Origin: Bacteroidota bacterium
GTDB taxonomy: Bacteria; Bacteroidota; Bacteroidia; Flavobacteriales_D; Sanyastnellaceae
Direction: 5' to 3'
DNA: 64,000 nt
NCBI GenBank assembly: GCA_027619225.1
Contig: JAQCFW010000009.1
Span: forward strand, 1-64,000
Numbering within the stretch: position 1 is the stretch's first letter; each line of letters begins with the position of its first letter. Under the pieces are notes generated by a model that did no database searches, was not told the DNA's origin, and saw only the letters and a list, made by a program, of their open reading frames with translations. Shown piece by piece: positions 59,569 through 64,000 of the stretch. A program made the translations under genes and the position numbers.

Positions 59569-60378
59569 TTAAGTTACTGCTGCTTTACGCATAATTCGGC
59601 GCAATATCCCCGGAAAGAATCTCTTTAAATAAACGCCTAGAAGCTCTGATCTGCCAATAAATATTTCGGGTCTGCGTTTCTCCACACCATTTGCGATTCT
59701 CTTTGCGCATTCAAGTGGAGTCATCCCAGCGCCTGTCTTCTCATCCATCGTCCCCTGTTTGCTCCCATCTCCGATCACTGCGTTGAGTGATATATCAGTG
59801 GCTATAAATCCTGGACAAACCATGGTGATTCCTATCCCATCCTCATAATGTTCTGCCCTCAAAGCTTCAAAAAATCCGTGAAGAGCGTGTTTCGCACCAC
59901 AATATCCAGATCTCAGAGGGGACGAGAAAACCCCCATCAAGCTAGTCACCACAACAAATTGTCCGGCCTGTCTTTTCACAAAGTGGGGCAGGAGTGACTT
60001 GGTGAGCGCTACGGTACCGAAATAGTCAATCTCCATCACACGCCGATCTACCTCAAGCGAAGTGTCAATTGCTAAAGAACGTTGGCTTATTCCCCCACAG
60101 TGAATTACAATATCGACAGTTTTGACATCGCTCAACACTCTTTTTACGACACCATCAAGGGAGTCTGTAATCTCTAGATCTAAAGGTGCAATAACAAAAG
60201 TCTTCTCACGGTTAAGCTTGAGGCGATACGATAAATCGTCAGCTACTTTCTTAAGCGCGTCCTTTCTACGAGACGATAAAACAACTCTTGCTCCCTTAGC
60301 AGCATAGACTTCCGCACACGCAAGGCCTATTCCGCTACTTGCTCCAGTAATCCAAACTGTGCCAGGATTTTTATTCAT
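59569..60378 (-). CDS. Short-chain dehydrogenase/reductase (DHRS7-like SDR)
   Basis: A 269-residue classical SDR. Nucleotide motif TGASSGIGLACAEVYAAKG, DIVIHCGGISQRSLAIDT (NAG-like), the catalytic Ser in VVTSLMGVFSSP and YxxxK in SGYCGAKHALHGFFEAL. The C-terminal MTPLECAKRIANGVEKRRPEIFIGR resembles membrane-associated DHRS7-type SDRs. The substrate is unknown. It is 26 bp downstream of gyrB on the same strand. Confidence 0.92.
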   Translation of the reverse strand: MNKNPGTVWITGASSGIGLACAEVYAAKGARVVLSSRRKDALKKVADDLSYRLKLNREKTFVIAPLDLEITDSLDGVVKRVLSDVKTVDIVIHCGGISQRSLAIDTSLEVDRRVMEIDYFGTVALTKSLLPHFVKRQAGQFVVVTSLMGVFSSPLRSGYCGAKHALHGFFEALRAEHYEDGIGITMVCPGFIATDISLNAVIGDGSKQGTMDEKTGAGMTPLECAKRIANGVEKRRPEIFIGRSELLGVYLKRFFPGILRRIMRKAAVT

Positions 60379-60404
60379 TTGTAGGCAGATCTCCGGCTTC
60401 GCGC

Positions 60405-62420
<2,016 letters not shown>

Positions 62421-62594
62421 TTAAAAATACTAGAATTGGGATGAAAATCAGTTACAAATTTCGGTGTAAATAAGATTTTTTTACAAACAAATTAAAGGTT
62501 ATTCACATATATCGTATGAATTGGCTAAATGCGTTGGCGTATCTAGTGTTTAACCTCAGATTACTACATCATAATGTCTCAATATTCAAGAGAA

Positions 62595-64000
62595 TTAAAA
62601 AGAATAACTGCCTCCGAAAAGTGCCTGAATTCCCTGAACCGGATAACCTACCCAATGTCTGTACGATGAGTTGGTCAAATTACTGCACTTGGCCCAAACA
62701 GATGTTCTCGAATTATATCGATACTCCAATCCGATATTTGCATCAACATAAGAGGGTAGTTCAATGTTGTAGTAATTAACATCACCGTCTTGCATAAAAC
62801 GTATCGCATTCTGTCCAGGATCTATTTGAGAAACAGATGAACGAATTCCGGAATAGGTAACTGAAGCATCAACATAGAATTTATCAAGCAAGGAGTAACT
62901 TAAATCAACAGACCACTTTGTGCTCGGGAGATTCCAAGCAGCATCTTGACCATTTTCATCGTAATCATAGATCGCTCCGACCAATCTAATGTCAAGGTTT
63001 TCAATCAGATTAAGTGATAGGTGACCGCCAACTGACCTTACTTTTAAATTGTCGTAAAACTCTGTGAAACGAGAGCCTGTAGTGTTTATTAAAGTGTCAT
63101 TTACAAAATAAAGAAAATCCTCATATTTGGTACTTGAAACATTTATTTTAAAGCCAATCGCTTTAGTTAATGTACCTCGCATCCCTATTTCTAAATCGTT
63201 AGAGCGACTTGTAGTGCGCATGTCTGATTCGGGTGATGCGTAATAAAATGGGTTTTCATCAACAATGGAAGCAAACCAATTTTGTTCTAAGCCACCATCA
63301 AGACGGATATAAGGAATGAATACATCACGAAGAACACGAATAGATGCTTCAACCTTGGGGTAGAATTTGAAAGTTGAACCAGAGCCATTTCTACTTTGCG
63401 TATCAGCATCAACCCACAAACCAGCACCAACAGTAACTGTGAGTGGCCCTCTATAGGATGTAGCAGTAGGAATCAGACTTGCGATAGCAGCATCCGTTCT
63501 TAGCGTGTCAGGGTTGTTCAACCCCATTACTAGCCTGTCGAGGTTCATAGAGCCCGCTAACGAGAATCTCTCGTTTCCTACAAATTTCCCCACGTCAAAA
63601 GATCCATCGAAATTGTTTTCAACGGTTCCTGTTAAATCTCTCAATTGATACCAACCAATCTCCACCTCATGATTCATTAAAGTGCTGTCCCTTTGGTGAC
63701 TTTTGAAAGCCATCTCGGCTTCAAACCTTAAATAACTCTCGTAAGTGTTCATCGTTATATCTGGAGCAAGCGACTCACCGTTAGCATTTCCGTAAAACAC
63801 AATCTTGTCCCTTGAAACGTTCGCGGTTAAGTCAACACGTTCTTTGCCTATAAATCGACTTAACCAAACCCCACCATCACTATACTGGAATCTGTCGTCA
63901 ATAAAATCAGATGGAGCATCCGTAGCAAAGTGAGAGGCTTGAAATCCCCATGTTCCTTCTCGGGATCTTAGGTCAGTCATACTTAGCTCGAGTAGGGGAG
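62595..64000 (-). CDS. Outer-membrane beta-barrel protein (TonB-receptor-like C-terminal part), 5' partial
   Basis: The frame is open to the right edge of the window (codons upstream of ATG 63980 read PLLELS), so the start lies beyond it. The visible ~465 residues are alternating beta strands with aromatic girdles (ESYLRFEAEMAF, YRGPLTVTVGAGLWVDADT, FKFYPKVEASIRVLRDVFIPYIRLDGGLEQNWF, VSSTKYEDFLYFVND, YNSRTSVWAKCSNLTN) and end in the barrel signature FGGSYSF. The size and C-terminal pattern fit the barrel of a TonB-dependent receptor, but the plug is not in view, so another large barrel is possible. It lies upstream of gyrB on the same strand, separated by 198 bp. Confidence 0.78.
   Translation of the reverse strand, partial: PLLELSMTDLRSREGTWGFQASHFATDAPSDFIDDRFQYSDGGVWLSRFIGKERVDLTANVSRDKIVFYGNANGESLAPDITMNTYESYLRFEAEMAFKSHQRDSTLMNHEVEIGWYQLRDLTGTVENNFDGSFDVGKFVGNERFSLAGSMNLDRLVMGLNNPDTLRTDAAIASLIPTATSYRGPLTVTVGAGLWVDADTQSRNGSGSTFKFYPKVEASIRVLRDVFIPYIRLDGGLEQNWFASIVDENPFYYASPESDMRTTSRSNDLEIGMRGTLTKAIGFKINVSSTKYEDFLYFVNDTLINTTGSRFTEFYDNLKVRSVGGHLSLNLIENLDIRLVGAIYDYDENGQDAAWNLPSTKWSVDLSYSLLDKFYVDASVTYSGIRSSVSQIDPGQNAIRFMQDGDVNYYNIELPSYVDANIGLEYRYNSRTSVWAKCSNLTNSSYRHWVGYPVQGIQALFGGSYSF

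Overview
The window is a compact, moderately AT-rich chromosomal segment of a Bacteroidota bacterium, most likely a marine member of the Flavobacteriales of the Cryomorphaceae/Schleiferiaceae type. The evidence is family content: HYR-like plus GCTDxxACNYD cysteine-rich repeat surface protein, TonB-dependent receptor with a carboxypeptidase-regulatory N-terminus, DUF4835/PorD, the Bacteroidota-type omega subunit, an alpha-oxoamine synthase resembling sphingolipid-forming serine palmitoyltransferase, and promoter boxes of the TAnnTTTG type instead of Shine-Dalgarno sites. I see no rRNA, tRNA, CRISPR array, prophage or intact insertion sequence.

Layout. 1-5 kb: the 3' part of a giant secreted repeat protein, a terminator, a secreted beta-propeller-like protein. 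4.7-8.7 kb (minus): UbiA-type prenyltransferase, Tat-exported glycosylasparaginase, dnaK. 8.8-14 kb: Gfo/Idh/MocA oxidoreductase, a FemAB-like acetyltransferase with a TPR-like exported protein, and a TonB-dependent receptor. 14-19.2 kb (minus): a tight five-gene operon bamD-rpoZ-coaBC-DUF4835-recN. 19.3-23.1 kb: oxoamine synthase, truA, ABC exporter. 23.1-27.2 kb: phenylacetyl-CoA epoxidase genes, paaABCD plus a thioesterase on the minus strand and paaE divergent, sharing an 84-bp control region that holds a perfect FNR/CRP-type palindrome. 27.7-37.1 kb: ABC-F ATPase, small outer-membrane protein, ElaA-like acetyltransferase, pyrG, AI-2E transporter, SixA phosphatase, a DtxR/MntR regulator with a ZIP transporter, mpl. 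37.2-48.4 kb: EI24 protein, then a six-gene minus-strand run (symporter, aminotransferase, rfaE1-type kinase, Trk K+ transporter, ubiE, aroA), recR and a GT2/sugar-transferase fusion. 48.8-64 kb: lipoyl E2, DnaQ-type exonuclease, two glycosyltransferases, an FtsE-type ATPase, an M16 protease pair, hutH with an ICMT-like methyltransferase, an SDR, gyrB and the C-terminal part of an outer-membrane beta-barrel protein.

The most unusual structure is non-coding. The three longest gene-free gaps (27231-27671, 38014-38322, 48449-48828) each contain a copy of one composite element of about 212 bp (337 bp in the first). Each copy begins and ends near TGTG...CACA and carries two inward-facing ~24-bp sites per end (order L1 L2 -> <- R2 R1). 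This looks like a MITE or decayed insertion sequence with multi-site ends, as in the IS21/Tn7 class of DDE transposons, but I cannot name a parent element. The third copy lies between the 3' end of a glycosyltransferase gene and a frameshifted duplicate of that 3' end.

A second genome-wide-looking signal is a TAnnTTnG box placed exactly 4 nt (5 or 7 nt in a few cases) before the start codon of about eleven transcription-unit-leading genes. This would make their mRNAs leaderless or nearly so, and it also settles several start-codon choices.
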